From Parietaria judaica (lineage: Eukaryota > Streptophyta > Magnoliopsida > Rosales > Urticaceae): a stretch of 64,000 nt of DNA. A program made the position numbers and the translations under genes. Shown in pieces: positions 1 to 11,543 of this stretch. The stretch is from NCBI GenBank assembly GCA_954871525.1, contig OX940865.1, positions 5,642,001 through 5,706,000 of the forward strand. Reading direction: 5' to 3'. Below the pieces are notes generated by a model that was given only the letters and a program-made list of their open reading frames with translations, was not told where the DNA came from and ran no database searches. Every line of letters begins with the position of its first letter. Positions within the stretch are counted from its first letter, which is position 1.

Positions 1-571
1 TAAGTTAGTATTTAATAATATACATAATTTAAATAAATTTGTTAATATGATAGTAATATCATTAGATTTTATTTTATATAAAAATGATTTTAATAATTTA
101 TTATATAAGTTAATTTCATAGTAAATATCTTATTATAAATCATATAATATTGTTATAGAATGATAATATATTATTATGGTTTATTTTGTACGATTGAGTT
201 GAAGACCACAGGCAGAAAACAACTCCAAGTCATATTCTGTTTTCCTTCATTAAAATATCAGTGGTTTGCGAGACCGGTCTCATAAAACAGAGACAACTGG
301 TAACCAAACGTGGTCTGCGAAACCCATATGACATTGTAACCAAAACCAGAAACTGGTCTTGGAGACCATAACGAAGCGCCACCTTAGTTTTTTTTTTTCT
401 TTTTTTTTTTATAGAAAATATGGTTTAAATATAGTGTCATATTAATTATTTTTATGTTAATAGATTTAATTTTTATGCGCCTATTTGAGCCTTCAAACAT
501 AAACACGAAGATAATTTTAATGAAATTAGGCCCTATAATTCTATACTTTTATCATATTACAACTACAATAT

Positions 572-573
<2 letters not shown>

Positions 574-619
<46 letters not shown>
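574..619. repeat. (AT)n microsatellite
   Basis: An uninterrupted AT dinucleotide run of about 45 bases. It creates a spurious Tyr/Ile repeat peptide in the plus-strand frame and should not be called coding. Confidence 0.95.
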
Positions 620-620
<1 letters not shown>

Positions 621-1179
621 TTTGAAGATACTAATATAATAGTAGATTTACTTAATTTTTAAGTGAAAAATGGTATAATTAATTTTAATAATAATAATAA
701 CATGATAATAATGGAATTCTTGTATTATTTTCTAGAATTTTTGTTGAAAACCCCATCGGCATCAGAGGCTCCCATGAAATCTATGGTATTTTTGGCATGC
801 GGCTGCCATTTTTTCCGATTTGCCCATCGTTAAGCGGTATGCTTATAAAATGAAAATTACGAAACGACAACAAAAAACGGCATTTACACCTTGGTTCAAA
901 CTTAAGATGAACGAGTCACCGAGACGCGACACCAATTTATAGGAGGTTTTGTTGGATGTGTCGCCTATTCGGATCTATCGGTTTAAACCGATTCGAGGTT
1001 AGGTCACAAAAAATTTATGCAGAATAATTAATGTTTGTCTGATTAGGTATACACGTAGAATAAACTTTATTTATTGTGGGATAAACCTCAAATCGTGTCA
1101 TTCCACGATTCCCATTATTCTATCCGGTTTACGAAATCTAAAAATTAATTAACTGGTCCTGATCATTCTTATCCACGTA

Positions 1180-1353
1180 ATTGTACATGTGGCGGTCAAT
1201 GGTGCCACATCATTAGTTGACTAACGGAGTTTAGAGAAGGACCAACGGATTTTAAGGTCAATGCACGTTGTGCATTTTTTCCAACACTTTGAAAGGTTGA
1301 GGACCTTAAACCCCTGTTGATAAAAGGTTGTGCATTATTGCCGCAATTTACCC
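1180..1353. mobile_element. Solitary MULE-like terminus
   Basis: The stretch ends in TTGCCGCAATTTACCC, which resembles the right ends of the complete MULE-type MITEs elsewhere in the window (for example the end at 21563). It is preceded by the CACGT/ACATGTGG-type motifs common inside them. No matching left inverted repeat was found upstream, so this is probably one end of a broken element. Confidence 0.4.
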
Positions 1354-1533
1354 TAAAATCAAACGATCCATTTTCCCATTTACATTTTATCTAGCTTTTT
1401 AGTTGACACTCATACATTTTATTTATTCAAATTTAATTCGGACATCACAATATATTATTTTGAATTATTTTTGTTTTAGGACTTTCGTGTTATCTTTTTC
1501 GTTTGCTTCTATAAATATACAGTTAAGAATAAT

Positions 1534-1710
1534 ATTGTTTTTTGTTTTTTTAATGGGTGGCTCCATCGGCCAATGTTACAATGCACTCTCGCGTGACTTA
1601 GATATACTAAGTGTAAAGGCGGCACTCATTTGAGTCTCCTGAGGGTTTGAACCAATGACCTCTTGAACTGAGGAGTAGTGAATTTACTACTAGGCCAAAC
1701 AAACTTGGTT
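1534..1710 (-). mobile_element. tRNA-derived SINE
   Basis: Read on the minus strand, the element starts near 1710 with an A-box-like TGGCCTAGTAGT, followed by a B-box GGTTCAAACCC (RNA polymerase III internal promoter elements), and ends in an A-rich tail (plus-strand T-rich 1537-1552). It is flanked by a direct repeat AGAATAAT at 1526-1533 and 1711-1718, as expected for target-primed integration. At about 177 bp it falls in the normal size range for plant SINEs. I cannot name the family. Confidence 0.72.
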
Positions 1711-1717
1711 AGAATAA

Positions 1718-1718
<1 letters not shown>

Positions 1719-1754
<36 letters not shown>
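1719..1754. repeat. (AT)n microsatellite
   Basis: AT dinucleotide run immediately downstream of the SINE target-site duplication. Confidence 0.9.
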
Positions 1755-1757
<3 letters not shown>

Positions 1758-4379
1758 CATGATGAAAAAGTTTTTCAAGACAATTCTTTTATATAGACAT
1801 GTTCAAATGCTAATTTTTTAGAATTTTGAATTATTTTTATAAAAATAATAAAATTTTCACAAGTATTATTCAATTGCCCTTGGTGGAGAATTAATGTTAT
1901 GTTGCATTGAAGTCTTGATAAGCTTTACAATGTGATTGACACATTTTTAATTAAAAATCAATGAATGTTGTCTTGAATTTATAATCATGAAAATACTAAT
2001 TAAATTGAATAGAAAAATATTGATATGTAAGTATCTTAAGTTTTTTAAGGCTGTGAAATATGAAGAGTCCACCTAATACCATATCGATTATAGTGCTGAT
2101 CAAATTGCTTGGTAACCTCTCGGTTCTCACATTTAATTCCTTTAATTAAAATCAAGAATTTTTAATTTCTCATTACCATCACAGATAAGGCTTTTGGTAT
2201 TACCTCTCTCTAACGCCAATAGACTTTGTTTTCTAATCTATATATAGGTAGCTTTTGTTAAGATTCTTATCACAGCAGAGCATCCAAAGCTCATATATAG
2301 CGATTATTAACCGTAACGATTTTTGTAAGTACAAAATGTCATTTCAGTTTTTTTTGTTTTTTTGAAATAACATATTACTTTTTCAGTTCCGTTTCTATTC
2401 ACAAATGCGTTGCACTTCTTCTTCGGCTACTGCGTCGTTTTATTATGTCGCAATTCCTCTTATGTAAGTTCATTAAGTTGTGGGCTGTCAATACGTTTTT
2501 TCTATTAGTTTGAGTGTGTGTATGATTGTGAATACTTTATTGACTTTTTGTTGTCAACTACTTTATCTGCCTCTATTTCTTCTTCTTCTTATTATTAAGT
2601 TTAAAAATAGAAAATTGTTTTATCTATTTTCGAGCATGATTCGGAAAAGTAAAACATTTAACGTTGTTATGGTTTCTTACAGGTATATTGATCGTAGAAC
2701 AAGAGAGTTAATATGACTCGAGGTATATTGTCCAGTGTCCAATAGATGTGGCTTTTAGTGGACTTTATCGCCAATATTTTTCATGGTTTATACTTGCTAC
2801 GTATTATATGTTAATATAATTCTACAACTTTATAACTTCACTTTATAGCTTTTACTATCGTGAAGTCGTTCAAAAAGTTACTTGAGATTTTGCAAATTCA
2901 AGATCAAAATGATCTATATTTTCATCTTCACTTTTAATATATCTCATAAATCATTTTACTTTTGTTGTTTTAAGAGAAATTTGTTCTCGCAGTCTTCATA
3001 AATAACGATATAGAAAGTTGATTGATATTGTCAAGTACTATTAGGATAGATGTGTTCTCATTATCATTCATTACTTATATTATTATTATGCAAATAAGCA
3101 CCGTCCGTAATTGTTTTTACTCATATTTCTTTCTGTTCTCTCTTTTTTTTATTCTTCTTCATTTTGTCTTTTCTACACGTTTGTTTTTACTAATTTGTAT
3201 GTTTTAACTTTTGTGTCCACAACAAAGGACAAAGAAGATTGTGTTGGAAGCGTCAACATATTAACTCACTCTTTATGACTTTGACTATTGAGCAATGAGA
3301 ATGGTTGAGCCCGCTCAAAGCTCTCTAAAAAGAGTTAAGAGTAACCAAAAGTAATATGAACACTAAAAGCTCTCGCATTACCTCCTTGGTTTTTCTTTGT
3401 GTCTTTTCTTCGTCTATGTTTTTTGACTGTTTAAAATCTGTAAATTATAAAGTGACATGTCATGGCAAAATCTTTTCTTCTAATGTTAGTCATTGGCTCA
3501 TAAATATATCTTATCATATTAATTATTACGATTTAGGTTTTGGTTTTAGACTAAGAACAAGCATATGTTTTATCATTTATCACAATATATGATGTGTTTG
3601 TCATCTAATTTTTTACTTCTAGCATTATCTAGAGTGTTTATTTGTCATAAATATATGGTGTCTCAGCAAATAATATAGAGTTTCATTGGATATGTTTTTC
3701 TTTGTGCAATTTTCGCTCTAACGTCTCTCTTAGTATATTTACATGTCTTTTGAATACTCACATAAAACAATTATTGTGCGATTATAGTCATGACTTTTAG
3801 TCTTAAAAGTCTTTTGATATTCTCTTTGTTAATACGTCAATTGTATTTATATTGCATTTTCATTTCTATTTTTTTAATAAAAAAACTAATATTTAAAGAA
3901 AATACATATATATATATGTATTATTATTATTTACATGCTTTTGATTATTTAAAGATATATATTATGTGTTTGTTTGTTTTTTTATTTTCTTTTCAACCAA
4001 ATTATTCTAAATAAATTTAACTTAGGTAATTACATCAATATGGGCTCTAGAGTGTGATATTCAAACAAGAAAAATAATCGGAAATATAATGAACTGTATC
4101 TTCTCATTTTTAATTTTGAAAAAAATCAAGGATGAATTACTTAAAAATTTCATGATTTGCTAAATTTTCCCAAGATGAATATCTTTCAATCATAACATAA
4201 AATAAAAATAATATATTTGTTTAATATTTTTAATTATAATATAAATGACAGTAATAAAAAACAACAACATCAGTCTATGAATAATAAAAACATAATCAGT
4301 AATAACATTTTATGTTAAATTTGATGAGGATGTTTCAGTTAAATTAATATTAAATTTCAAATTTATTAATATATTTATC
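1755..4379. other. Very AT-rich DNA, no gene seen
   Basis: Short frames occur (for example 2480-2716 and 3356-3592) but they are rich in Phe, Leu, Ile and Tyr, as random AT-rich DNA would give, and show no known motif. If the candidate Helitron end at 4411 is genuine, part of this stretch is Helitron body. I could not fix a 5' terminus. Confidence 0.5.
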
Positions 4380-4411
4380 GCCACCGCACGAAGCGCGATG
4401 CGATCCACTAG
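4380..4411 (+). mobile_element. Candidate Helitron 3' terminus
   Basis: A GC-rich patch in very AT-rich DNA contains short complementary arms CGCA and TGCG about 10 bases apart, then ends in CTAG at 4408-4411 followed by T. Helitrons characteristically end in a short hairpin 10-12 bases before CTRR and insert next to T. The stem is short and no Rep/helicase coding sequence is seen, so this is at best a non-autonomous element. Confidence 0.45.
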
Positions 4412-5910
4412 TATTGTATTAAAACCGCCATATCTTATGAAATTGTTAAATTCGTAAAATTAGACGCTTCGGACGGTTCTTAATTCTGGGGACACTTGAA
4501 GATTGGTTAAGAAGAAAGCTTTGGCAAATAAATAGAGATTTCATTTCACACAATACAACTATAAAATGAATATAGAATTTGAAGGTACGTGTACAGCTGT
4601 CCATGTCCATTGAATGATAAAACAGTTATCCACAACATAACGGGTACATGAGATTTATGGCAGTGTCTTCTCTCTCTCAGACCAACTGGGACCTACTTTT
4701 TTAGCTTATCATATGCTTTTTATTTAGTTCATGACTTCATTCAACTCTAAACATTCTGTTTATATAGGTGACAATTAATTTTGCATTATACATTCCTGCT
4801 TTTTTTTTTTTTTTTTTTTTTCATGTTTCGCAGCTTCCAAAATATTTGTTTTGCAGCTCTAAACAAGAAGAAACACAACTCCTAATTTTACTTTCGCTCC
4901 TATTTTTTAAGTAGAGATTTGGTCTAAAGAACACCGCTTAAGGCGATCAGAGTTAGAGTTTTTGCGAGAATAAAATTAAATTTAAAGTGACGTTTGGCTA
5001 TATAAAAATAAGTATATAAAAAAAGTGAATTTGATAATGTGATATAGTTGTCAATTTAAACTCTATTTTTGTTTTCCTAAAACAAGGGAATTTTCATACT
5101 TTTAACTGTCAAATATACTTCTTCAAGTTAAGTTTTTGACAAAAAAATTATATCTAACCCTCCGACACGTAATTCCAGGTTCTGCTACTGATTCAAATAA
5201 TTTTGGACGTTGCTCTTTTTGAAACACAATTAAAATAATAAGTGATATTTGACCTTAAAGTTTTTCATAGACTTATAAAAATACACAGTATGTGGCTCGA
5301 TGAGCAAATAAAGCTTTAATAAAATGGACATTTAAATTTGTGGTTGGGCGATTTCCTACCCAACAATATTGTCTGATATAAATGATTATGATTAGTATAG
5401 TCTACAGACACAATGTACTATATATGCTTCAAAATAAAAATTTTCTATAAATAATTATTATAGTATAAAGAAAAAATGAACAGACCTTTATGATGAATTC
5501 TTAATTTGTAACACGTAGGGATGTGCCGAAGCTTTTTTTTTATTATTATTATTAAACTATTGCTAATTTGTTTTTACTTATATTATTGTTCTACAGCAGA
5601 GAAAAAGACCTGAAAGGTCAATGAAAGTTGACCTCAGCAATCTCTTACTGATTGAAGACTTGAGTCTTGAAGACATTGAGCTCTGAATTATGTATATACA
5701 AATTGCCATTTTTAAATCGGAAGGTAAAGCTAATTAGTCTTCTTAAATATTTAAAATTATTAAAATAATCACCGTTTGGTTCATATTGTGTCATAGCCTA
5801 TAAACCACATTAGCTGATATAAAATGACTTATGTATCTTTATCATTAATAATAGTTAATATTAAAATTCGAATTAACAAATTTATTTCAATTTTATTTTA
5901 ATAATTAATA
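4412..5910. other. AT-rich intergenic DNA
   Basis: Contains a poly-T run near 4800-4821 and small AT/TAA tracts (for example 5530-5552). I see no gene, RNA or complete mobile element. Confidence 0.55.
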
Positions 5911-5915
5911 ATTAA

Positions 5916-7088
5916 TGTTGATGCCGTATTTTAGATCAAACACTGTAGCGGCCCAATTGCTCGTGTTGGACCGGGCCCAATGTCGTTTTGCTGACTTTCG
6001 TGGGTTTTGGGCAAGGTTTCCTGGCACCTTGGGTCAAACGGATCCTCCGCTTACTATGGAACCACAATCCGGGCCGCACCGCTACCAGTTACCACAAGGC
6101 CTGGAATGGACAAGGCCCGGGTTACAGGTTTGGGGCACCACACAGATCAGGCATCCACATGAAGGGGATCACAATTTTGGCCTTCCAGTGAATCCTGGCA
6201 GATCAAACCCTCTGCCTGTGTTACTGATACTGGCCCGGGTTCCACAATCTATCCGCAAAATCTGTGTATCTGCTCTGAGATACAAGACTGAGGGACCGAA
6301 GGTGCACCGCACGGATCAAGAATCTCAACAGGGAGGATCGTAAATCATGCCAAAATATTCTCTAGGGGTCCTGCTCTAGCCGACTCCTCCGCCCCGAAAC
6401 CTGAGGAAAGGAACACCCGAGATCAGGGGGAACCGGGGGGGGGGATACCCCCTGATTCACCTCCGACGCTCAACATTAGAGTGATATTTGGGGGGGAGGC
6501 GAGTTTAGAGAGAGTATAGAGAGTTTGGACGAGTTCCCGTTCAGAGAAAGTGAGTTCCCGTTGAACTGAACTGAGCTTCTATTTATAAAAGGGTCCGGGG
6601 GTGTTTATGCAATTAAAAACTGCTCTGGTAGGCCCCCGGGGCAAGATTATATATTTTTTCGACTCCCCGGATCATTCCCTATCCACCGGGACCGTCCGCG
6701 TTGCGATCCGAGGTGAGACGCGCTCTCACGCGCGGGCTGAAGGCGCTGGACGCGCCTGACGTGGCAGCGCCCATGTGGCGCGCGCGGCCCTGTCAGCAGG
6801 CGCGTGTGGCGCGTCCTGCCTCCTTGGCGCGTCTGTGGGGCCCATATGACGCCTCCAATCGGTTTTTAGGGCGCGGGAGGCGTCCCGATGCCGTTTTTTG
6901 ACTTTTTAATGGCGTTTTTTGGGTGTTTCGATATTTTTCGGAGCGTTTCGACACTTTATTTTCTCCAAATGGGCTTCCGGAAGACGTTTTGGGCTAAAAT
7001 TGGCTTAATTAAATAAAAGAAAAATTAATTTAATGATTTTTCTTTTATTAAATCGTTTTTAAATCAATTCCGTGATATGCCCGTAACA
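5916..7088 (-). mobile_element. GC-rich solo LTR
   Basis: Element of 1173 bp beginning TGTTG and ending TAACA, flanked by ATTAA at 5911-5915 and 7089-7093. Read on the minus strand it has a TATA-type promoter motif (TTATAAATAG near 6585), then a CT-rich leader, as expected of an LTR with U3, R and U5. It is strikingly GC-rich compared with the flanking DNA, especially 6380-6900. No internal retroviral genes are attached, so it is a solo LTR. The TSD is AT-rich in an AT-rich target, so chance agreement is possible. The overlapping plus-strand frames are not genes. Confidence 0.62.
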
Positions 7089-8461
7089 ATTAATACAAAT
7101 TTATTTCATTTTAAAACAAAATTAATAAAATAATAAATTAGGAAAAAAATATTTGAATTCCAAATTAAAAAAAATCAAATTTCAAATTAATATATAAAAA
7201 ATATTTTTCAGTTTTTAAAATAAAAATTCAAATTTTTTTAACGAACGTTATTTCGATTTAACCATATTAATAATTTAAAGAAATTTGAATTAAAACATAT
7301 TAACCAAATTAACAATTCGATTTAACATACATTTACATGAATATATACAAATCAACCAATTAACATACATTTATATTTCAAATTAACATACATTTACACG
7401 AATAAACCAATAAACTTACATCTATAATTTGAATTAACATACATTTACAATTCGAATAAACACGAATAAACATATATTACACGACAATACAAAAGAAGAA
7501 ACTCGATATCAACTAATGCTGCCGCCCACGCCATCCAACCCATCGTCGCCGCGCTCCGACCCATTTCCATTGCTACCCTAAAATTTTTACAGGGCCGAAG
7601 TCGATTTTAGCATGGAAAACGAGGCAGCAATTCGGACAATAATTCAGTGATTTATCATATCCCCTAACCTAATTCAACTATTCGAAGCCAAATGCAAACA
7701 TAAATTTTGCAATCCAAAGCCAATATCAATTTCACGCCTGAATTTCTGAAACTAGGGCATAGAAATTGAAGCTTACCGGAAATCAGATTAAGAAATTAAT
7801 TAAGAGGTTTTAATCTCATTGGCAATGGCTTCAAAACCCCCCAATCCAATTTCACGATCGGAGACGAACTGCAGCAACCGTCGGCGACAGCGTGGAACAC
7901 CTCCATAAAGCACTAGAAGGCCTCCTATACATGAATCTAGTGTTAGTTTTTCCAAAATCGAACTCTTTCTGGATAAATCTTAAATCATGCAACCGGAACT
8001 TACCGTGAGTATTCGGACCAAAACCTTTAACTTTCGGCCACAATCCACCTATCAATAGCTTTGTCTCGTCAAGAACTTTCTAACGGTACTAAATTTGCGT
8101 CAATCGGAGTTTCAAAGAGGGAACTATAAGTGTTTGAAGTTCTTGGTGAGTGAAAATGGAGATAGATAGTGCGAAAATGAGGAGAAAGAGTGTTTCATCG
8201 AGATTCGATCGAAATAAAGCATTTTCTCCCTTATTTCTTTTTTTTCTTTGGCTGGTTAATAACAAATCAAAAATTAATTACTTAAAAAAAACACAAATTT
8301 TAATAGGTTGATGGCAATTTCGGTATCGAGAGTAGTTTCCAGTGCCACATCATCTTGATTGGCTATTTTATTAATTAAAATCACACGTGTGATAAATGTA
8401 AATTTAAATGGTGAAGGATGGTTATCTATTATAATTTCTCTTTTAATTTTAATAGTATATA
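7089..8461. other. Intergenic DNA with decayed repeat
   Basis: Between 7317 and 7480 a short phrase (AATTAACATACATTTA and variants) recurs at least five times, a degenerate tandem or dispersed repeat. From 7500 to 8260 the base composition becomes balanced, but no frame is long or recognisable. The 67-codon minus frame at 7852-8055 has no family match that I recognise. Confidence 0.45.
7317..7480. repeat. Degenerate short repeat
   Basis: Variants of AATTAACATACATTTA or ATTTACACGAATAAAC recur irregularly every 25-45 bases. Confidence 0.55.
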
Positions 8462-8577
8462 CTGTTGACGTGGTTTCCCACCTCAAACAGTCAGTGTGAC
8501 TTGGGAGCGTATGATATTTGTTGAACTTGTAATTTGGTGGAATTCGATCTCTCACGTTGCAACCTCTCGATTTACTC

Positions 8578-8580
<3 letters not shown>

Positions 8581-8620
<40 letters not shown>
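8581..8620. repeat. (AT)n microsatellite
   Basis: About 40 bases of uninterrupted AT dinucleotide inside the LTR remnant. The related copy near 37978 has a much shorter tract at the same place. Confidence 0.9.
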
Positions 8621-8624
<4 letters not shown>

Positions 8625-9293
8625 AAATATAAGCAATATAAATGAGACGAGGTTTTTTTTTATAGAGGGTCGTCCTAAGGCGGTAGTTGACTACGTCCTC
8701 TGTTAGTTTATTGTGACAATGAACATGGACGGATAACTACAGACATCAAATCACGTCTAAGGCAAGAGAAGAAAGGGAATTGTGAACAGAATACAAACAA
8801 ATCTCGAAGTAAGCAAAAATGTCGGATAGAAGTCTGTCGATATATTCTCTTAGGGTTGCGTGTTGATCTGAGGTTGAGCCTGGTATTTATAGGCTTCAAT
8901 TCTTCCCTTTGAACTTCCAAGAATCTTGGAGTCGTCCTTCCGAGCTGACCGGGTTGAATTGCTCATCTCGATGGCACGTATACCACGACTGCGTTTTCTT
9001 CGTCGAGTTTAAAATATGTCCGTTGAAGACTTGACTTCGTGCTCCTGATCTTCAGCTTGAATTTGAATTGGGATGCCGGGTAAGAAATATGACGATTCTA
9101 CCTTTCTTCTAGATTGACGACGAGTAACTTACGGGCTTTGGGCCGGATTGCTTCTTATTCGTTGGGCCTCATCTTGCCTGAATATCCTAATGGGCTTTGC
9201 GGGTGGGCCTTTATGAATACTTGTTTTACTCATTATTCCACAAGTACGCATATGGCGTCGAAGTTGGTTACCCACAACGAAGAGGGTGGCCTG

Positions 9294-9372
9294 CGGGCAT
9301 GGTTCCTCCTCAGCGGATATATGCCGATGGTTTACGGGCATGGTTCCTCCTCAGCGGATATATGCCGATGGT
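9294..9372. repeat. 41-bp tandem duplication
   Basis: Two consecutive copies (starting 9294 and 9335) of a unit that begins CGGGCATGGTTCCTCC and contains GCGGATATATGCCGATGG. They are identical across the visible 38 bases, so the duplication is recent relative to the LTR it lies in. Confidence 0.9.
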
Positions 9373-9440
9373 ATGAGGTGAAGAACTTCTACGTTTCTCG
9401 GGCTCAAAGGTCAGTAGCGTACGTGCCCGCTCAATGTTGG

Positions 9441-9984
9441 TATAGACTTTACAACTTCTTCAGATATGTAGGATTTCAATCTTTATATTAGAAAAGGTTT
9501 GTGTGAGAAAAAAATGGATGGAAAATGTAGTTTGTATAGAAAAAATTGATAGAAATAATAATTATTTTTTTATATTGTTTTTCGTTTTTAAAAGTCGGGG
9601 TGTTTTTTTTTTAGCCAAAAGAGTTGTAAGAAGTCAATGGTAAAAAATGTATTGTTTTAATACTTATGTCGTACAAAAAGAGATGTTGAAGTTCAGTTCC
9701 TATGTCTCTTTTTTATTTCTCAATGGCTCAAAAAAAATATGAAGTTTTAGAGGTGTCAGCCTGCGCGGGCCCGCCTACCTCTAGTCTGGGTTGAACCCAA
9801 AGTCACTTCGCTCAAGGCTTTAAAAACACGTGTTTGCACGGGCGCCCATTCGAGAATGGGCCCAGCCCATACGCACAACTCTTTTAGTGGGTATGTATAT
9901 CTGATAAACATTACGAACACGAATTTTCGTTTTGTGAACTCACAACCAATTTGGAAATATTTAAAACTCATTTCCAAAGCGTTA
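9441..9984. other. Intergenic DNA
   Basis: Contains a GC-rich patch at 9755-9880 with a minus-strand frame of 73 codons. It matches nothing I recognise and is best left unannotated. Confidence 0.4.
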
Positions 9985-10425
9985 ATTGCGGCATAAGTCC
10001 TAAAATTTAGGTCAACTGGGGCGGCATGGCCCTATAAATCAATTTAATAGCGGTAAAAGTACTAAAAGATGGGTTCCCACCATGTTAAATTGACGGTTGT
10101 TAGTCAAACGTCCCACGTGGCAGTCGAACGTCCACGTGGCACTGCGACATCACCTGATGTCCATGTGGTGTTTTGATATATTTTTAAACTAAAAATTAAA
10201 ACGTCCATGTCACATGTATTAAAATTTCATAATTATATTAAAATGCCACATATAAATCAGATGATGTGGAAATGCCACGTGAATCTTTGACTGTCATGTG
10301 GGACGTTTGACTAACAATCGTCAATTTGACATGGACGCAACTCAACTTTTGACTTTTACAGTTATTGAATGGATTTGAGGCCATGCCGCCGTAATTGACC
10401 TAAGATTAAGGACTTATGTCGCAAT
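9985..10425. mobile_element. Foldback MULE-type MITE
   Basis: Left end ATTGCGGCATAAGTCC and right end GGACTTATGTCGCAAT are inverted copies. The similarity continues inward (GGTCAA, GGCGGCATGGCC, AACGTCCCAC, CACGTGGCA, CACATCA), so the two arms of about 220 bp cover nearly the whole element. There is no coding sequence. Flanking 9-mers are only partly alike, so the TSD is decayed or the ends are off by a few bases. Confidence 0.65.
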
Positions 10426-10457
10426 CTAGTGTAAGATCAAGCTAATAAATAGATTAA

Positions 10458-10497
10458 GGACCAAGTGAGGGCACAATTGTGCCCACTTGATTGGTCC
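10458..10497. repeat. 40-bp imperfect palindrome
   Basis: Arms GGACCAAGTGAGGGCACAA and its near inverse meet at 10477-10478 with essentially no loop, so the transcript or single strand could form a tight hairpin. It lies between two MULE-type elements and has no gene next to it. Confidence 0.7.
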
Positions 10498-10800
10498 AAC
10501 TATTAAATTGGGCCCATTTTAGTCTCTATTATATTTTTTATTGCAGCAAAAATAATTCTATGTTATTAAAAAGTTGGATTTATGTTTCCTTTTTATGATA
10601 GTAGCACTAAGCGTATACAATATGTAAAGGGGAAACTTGCAAAAATAGCTTAAAATAACACCATAATTGAAGTTTTCAACCATATTGAGAAAATAAGTGT
10701 TTCTAAACTTTGCCCAATTTTAGACAAATATACCCCTAATTAATTAACACCACTTCATTTAACCCAAATAATGAATTTGGGACTTTTACCATTTTTTTTG

Positions 10801-11110
10801 CCCTAAACCCCCCGACCTCTCCTCGCGTGGACTCAGCCCAAACTTCTCCTCCCGCTCTTCTTTCTCCCTCGCGTGGACTCAGCCCTCGCCTCTCCTCCCG
10901 CTCTTCTTTCTCCTCGCCTCTCCTTCCGCTCTTCTTTCTCCCTCGCGTGGACTCAGCCCGGACTCGCCTCGCCTCGCCCGGACTCGCTTCGCCTCGCCCG
11001 GACTCGCCTCGCCTCGCCTGGACAGCGCCCGGACTCGCCTCGCCTCGCCGCGCCTGAAGTTTGCCTCCGGCAAGGTCGTCGCCTGGACTCGCCTCGCAAC
11101 CTTGACTTGC
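10801..11110. repeat. CTCGCCTCGCC minisatellite
   Basis: Irregular repeats of CGGACTCGCCTCGCCTCGCC and CGTGGACTCAGCCC fill this GC-rich stretch. It produces long frames on both strands (Pro/Ser/Arg-rich) that are artefacts of the repeat. Confidence 0.8.
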
Positions 11111-11543
11111 CTGGACTCACCTTGCAACCAAGGTCATCTCTCTTTCTCTCTGATTTTCTACTTTTGTCACTCCTCCATGCTTTGGGGGCTGGTTTCCGAC
11201 TTCCATTTCTCTGTTTCAGAGGTTTGATTTAAAATGTTAGGGCTTTCAAAGTATGATTTAAGGTTTGATTTGCATTTAGAATTAGCATGGAAGTTGCATT
11301 TAGGGTTTCGTGGGTTGATGCTGTGTTTAGGAATCGGTATTTACGGTTTAGGAAGGGCTTGAAGTTGTGAATCATTTGTAGTGGAACTTGTGCATTCCAT
11401 CTGTTTGATAAAATGTCTTAATTATGGTCTGTTTTACAGGGGAAAAACCTGTTTTTTAGGGCAGTTTTGTAGTGGAACTTGTGTATTTTTAGGGCAGTTT
11501 TATACTCGCATTTATCATGTTTTATTTGCATTATGATTCGTAG

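Larger units (their letters stand above)
1..1533. other. AT-rich intergenic DNA
   Basis: No credible gene is visible. The stretch holds a long AT dinucleotide run (listed separately), poly-T tracts near 390-410, and one isolated MULE-like terminus ending near 1353. Open frames here are short, AT-biased and match no family I recognise. Confidence 0.6.
8462..9440 (-). mobile_element. LTR remnant, minus orientation
   Basis: The sequence starting TGTTGACGTGGTTTCCCA at 8462 is the reverse complement of the end of the LTR fragment at 37376-38116. The two share the end-proximal block, the GAGACGAGG/AGGGTCGTCC segment, and the U3 region rich in GGGC/GCCC. On the minus strand a TATA-like box lies near 8890 (CTATAAATACC), upstream of the R-like region. 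The outer boundary near 9440 is uncertain and no TSD was found. An (AT)n run (8581-8620) is embedded. Confidence 0.6.

Noticed and set aside
5915..6343. 142-codon plus-strand frame as a gene
   Set aside because: It lies within the GC-rich solo LTR, in the direction opposite to its promoter, and matches no family.
10827..11232. Long Pro/Ser/Arg-rich frames on both strands
   Set aside because: They arise from the CTCGCC minisatellite; all frames are open because the repeat lacks stops. No domain and no plausible gene structure.
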